Positions 59,055-61,290 of a DNA stretch of 61,290 bases are shown here, in pieces; the stretch's first letter is position 1, and each line of letters opens with the position of its first letter. Source of the DNA: Streptomyces soli (GTDB lineage: Bacteria; Actinomycetota; Actinomycetes; Streptomycetales; Streptomycetaceae); contig NZ_RJVR01000056.1 of the NCBI RefSeq assembly GCF_003999195.1, positions 1 through 61,290 on the forward strand, written 5' to 3'. The position numbers and the translations under genes were made by a program. The notes beneath the pieces are model-generated. The model was not told the DNA's origin. It saw nothing but the letters and a program-made list of their open reading frames with translations, and made no database searches.

Positions 59055-61290
59055 CTACTTGCGCATGACCTCCGGCTCGTGCCTGCGCAGCAGGCGCAGC
59101 ACGAGGAAGCCGCAGATCACGCCGATGCCGATGAGGACTGCCATGTCGATGCCGTACTGACTCGCGCTGTGGTCCCACAGGGGGTCGAAGTCGGTCGGGT
59201 TGTTCGGGTCCCACGGCGGCATGAGGTGGGAGAGGTCGAGGGTGGCGCCGGCCGCACCGATGGCCCAGCGGGACGGCATGAGCCAAGCGAACTGCTCCAG
59301 GCCGACCGTGCCGTAGATCTTGAACAGGATCCCGGTGAAGACGACCTGGATGATGGCGAACATCACCAGCAGCGGCATGGTCTTCTCGGCGGTCTTCACC
59401 AGCGCGGAGATCACCAGGCCGAACATCATCGAGGTGAAGCCGAGCGCGATGACGACCAGGGTCAGCTCCAGAGCGGGCAGGCTCTTGAAGACGACGCCCT
59501 GCGCGGGCAGCACGCGCGTGGAGAAGCCGATGGCGCAGATGATGACGCCCTGGAGGACGCTGATCAGTCCGAGCACGAAGATCTTGGACATCAGGTAGGC
59601 GGAGCGGGACAGGCCGGTAGCGCGTTCCCGCTCGTAGATGACCCGTTCCTTGATCAGCTCGCGTACAGAGTTGGCGGCACCGGAGAAGCAGGCGCCGACT
59701 GCGAGGATGAGCATGATCGTGCCCGCGTCGCCGTTGAGCTTGGCCTTGCCCTGCGGCGGGCCGAGGCCGAAGTCGGCGGGGATGACACAGCTGACCGCGC
59801 CGAGAACGGCGGGCAGGATGATCATCAGGCCGATGAAGCCCCGGTCGGAGGCGATCACCGACAGATAGCGCCGCACCAGCGTGAAGAACTGCGACATCCA
59901 GCCCTGCGGCTTGGGCGGTTTGGCGGCCCGACGTGGGACGACGGGTGCGGATATCGGGGCGGCGGCGTCGAGGTCGGCGGCGTACATCTGGTAGTGCTGC
60001 GAGCCCTTCCAGCGGCCCGCCCAGTCGTAGTCGCGGTAGTTCTCGAAGGCGGAGAAGACGTCGGCCCAGGTGTCGTAGCCGAAGAAGTTCAGCGCCTCCT
60101 CAGGCGGGCCGAAGTACGCGACCGCGCCGCCCGGGGCCATCACCAGGAGCTTGTCGCACAGCGCCAGCTCGGCCACCGAGTGGGTGACGACCAGGACCGT
60201 ACGGCCGTCGTCGGCGAGGCCGCGCAGCAGCTTCATGACGTCCCGGTCCATGCCCGGGTCGAGGCCGGAGGTGGGCTCGTCCAGGAAGATCAGGGACGGC
60301 TTGGTGAGCAGCTCCAGGGCGACAGAGACACGCTTGCGCTGGCCGCCCGACAGGGAGGTGACGCGCTTGTCGGCGTGGATGTCGAGCTTGAGCTCGCGCA
60401 GCACCTCGTCGATACGGGACTCGCGCTCGGCGGACTTGGTGTCGCCGGGGAAGCGGAGCTTGGCCGCATAGCGCAGGGCGGTGCGGACCGAGAGCTCCTT
60501 GTGGAGGATGTCGTCCTGCGGGACGAGGCCGATGCGCTGGCGGAGCTCCGCGAACTGCTTGTAGAGATTGCGGTTGTCGTACAGCACGTCGCCCGCGTCG
60601 GCGGGACGGTAACCGGTCAGGGCACGCAGCAGGGTGGACTTGCCGGAGCCGGACGGGCCGATGACCGCGACCAGTGACTTCTCGGGGACGCCGAAGGAGA
60701 CGTCGTTGAGGATCGTCTTGGTCGTTTTGCCCTGCGGCACGCGCACGGTGAGGCGGCGGGCCGAGAAGGAGACCTCGCCGGTGTCGACGAACTCCTCCAG
60801 CCGGTTTCCGACCAGCCGGAAGGTGGAGTGGCCGACGCCCACGATGTCGTCTGCGTCGAGCAGATGACGCTGGACCGGCTGCCCGTTGACATATGTGCCG
60901 TTGTGGCTGCCGAGGTCGACGATCTCGTAGCGGCCGTCGGGGTGCGCGCGGAATTCGGCGTGGTGGCGGGAGACCTGCAGGTCGGAGACGACCAGCTCGT
61001 TCTCCAGCGCACGGCCGATGCGCATGACGTGGCCGAGGGCGAGCTGGTGGAAGGTGGTGGGGCTGCGGTCGCCGTAGACCGGCGCTGTTCCGGCGCCTGC
61101 GCCACCGGCCGGACCGGTCGATGCGGGCGCCTGCTGGGGTGGTTGGGCGTGCGACCCGCCGCCCCAGCCGCCGGACTGCGGTGGTAGGGACTGCTGCGGT
61201 ACGGACTGCTGCGCAGGCGGCGCGCCCCACGCCGGGGCCGCGGCCTGCTGGGCTGCGACGGCCGGCTGGGCCGCCGCGGGCCGCGCCTGC
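59055..61290 (-). CDS. FHA-domain ABC transporter (ATPase-permease), 5' partial
   Basis: At least 744 residues are in the window and the N-terminus lies beyond the right edge. A Pro/Gln/Ala-rich region (AAPAWGAPPAQQSVPQQS) precedes an FHA domain (MRIGRALENELVVSDLQVSR HHAEF, DLGSHNGTYVNG), then an ABC ATPase (GPSGSGKST, LSGGQRKRV, LIFLDEPTSGLD, VTHSVAEL). An ABC-2 permease with six membrane spans follows (FIGLMIILPAVLGAVSCVIP ... VIICAIGFSTRV). FHA domains bind phosphothreonine, so activity may be controlled by Ser/Thr kinases, as with Rv1747 in mycobacteria. The substrate is unknown, and a preceding FHA domain may lie outside the window. Confidence 0.93.
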   Translation of the reverse strand, partial: QARPAAAQPAVAAQQAAAPAWGAPPAQQSVPQQSLPPQSGGWGGGSHAQPPQQAPASTGPAGGAGAGTAPVYGDRSPTTFHQLALGHVMRIGRALENELVVSDLQVSRHHAEFRAHPDGRYEIVDLGSHNGTYVNGQPVQRHLLDADDIVGVGHSTFRLVGNRLEEFVDTGEVSFSARRLTVRVPQGKTTKTILNDVSFGVPEKSLVAVIGPSGSGKSTLLRALTGYRPADAGDVLYDNRNLYKQFAELRQRIGLVPQDDILHKELSVRTALRYAAKLRFPGDTKSAERESRIDEVLRELKLDIHADKRVTSLSGGQRKRVSVALELLTKPSLIFLDEPTSGLDPGMDRDVMKLLRGLADDGRTVLVVTHSVAELALCDKLLVMAPGGAVAYFGPPEEALNFFGYDTWADVFSAFENYRDYDWAGRWKGSQHYQMYAADLDAAAPISAPVVPRRAAKPPKPQGWMSQFFTLVRRYLSVIASDRGFIGLMIILPAVLGAVSCVIPADFGLGPPQGKAKLNGDAGTIMLILAVGACFSGAANSVRELIKERVIYERERATGLSRSAYLMSKIFVLGLISVLQGVIICAIGFSTRVLPAQGVVFKSLPALELTLVVIALGFTSMMFGLVISALVKTAEKTMPLLVMFAIIQVVFTGILFKIYGTVGLEQFAWLMPSRWAIGAAGATLDLSHLMPPWDPNNPTDFDPLWDHSASQYGIDMAVLIGIGVICGFLVLRLLRRHEPEVMRK

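Noticed and set aside
58938..60677. 579-residue open frame opposite the FHA-ABC gene
   Set aside because: Antisense shadow, Asp/Gly/His-rich with no motifs and no start context.

Overview
The window is high-G+C actinomycete DNA and almost certainly a Streptomyces chromosome. It has two tandem short chaplins (aerial-hypha surface proteins), a Spo0M-type protein, many GTG starts and long spurious ORFs opposite real genes. Positions 46.9-61.3 kb are orderly core chromosome. Positions 1-46.6 kb are a mosaic accessory island ending inside a broken 3-methyladenine DNA glycosylase gene (mpg) at about 46.61 kb.

Island, left part (1-16 kb). A field of small transposon-like units without transposase genes carries one or two cargo genes each. 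The clearest spans 1840-4006, with related 25-bp ends and a 5-bp target duplication; it carries an unknown gene and a GNAT acetyltransferase. A second (4081-6728, 28-bp inverted ends) carries a trypsin-like protease with a Trypco1-type partner and appears nested in a third unit (about 4027-7250). An intact IS66-family element (8597-10238, 8-bp duplication) splits a SMI1/KNR4 gene. An OLD-family ATPase/TOPRIM nuclease and a CbxX-type AAA+ ATPase with a beta-rich N-terminal region follow.

Island, middle (16-22.6 kb). This is plasmid-like: a replication-type protein with two winged helices, two clusters of GTGAAAGTCAC iterons, a HEAT-repeat protein, small zinc-knuckle proteins and decayed remnants (IS66, helicase/methylase, LexA-like gene with an amber codon).

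Island, right part (22.6-46.6 kb). This is a defence island. A tightly overlapping operon encodes an SNF2 helicase with a DUF3883-like end, a DUF1156-type DNA methyltransferase and a DUF499 ATPase (31760 to 22787, minus strand). It is followed by a membrane-anchored nuclease-like protein, an AIPR abortive-infection protein and an ABC three-component cassette (restriction-like effector, middle component, zinc-hook ATPase; 44435 to 40936). Between them lie IS4, IS21, tyrosine-integrase and other remnants. A serine recombinase sits about 0.5 kb from the mpg junction.

Core (46.9-61.3 kb). Order: Spo0M, PEBP, HNH nuclease, TauE/SafE permease, SPFH plus NfeD pair, ABC ATPase, unknown gene, two chaplins, LuxR regulator with GAF histidine kinase, SDR, a QueA homologue, a transglycosylase-like secreted protein with a long structured leader, and an FHA-ABC transporter running off the right edge. 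Three near-perfect terminator hairpins separate units here. No tRNA, rRNA or CRISPR array was seen.
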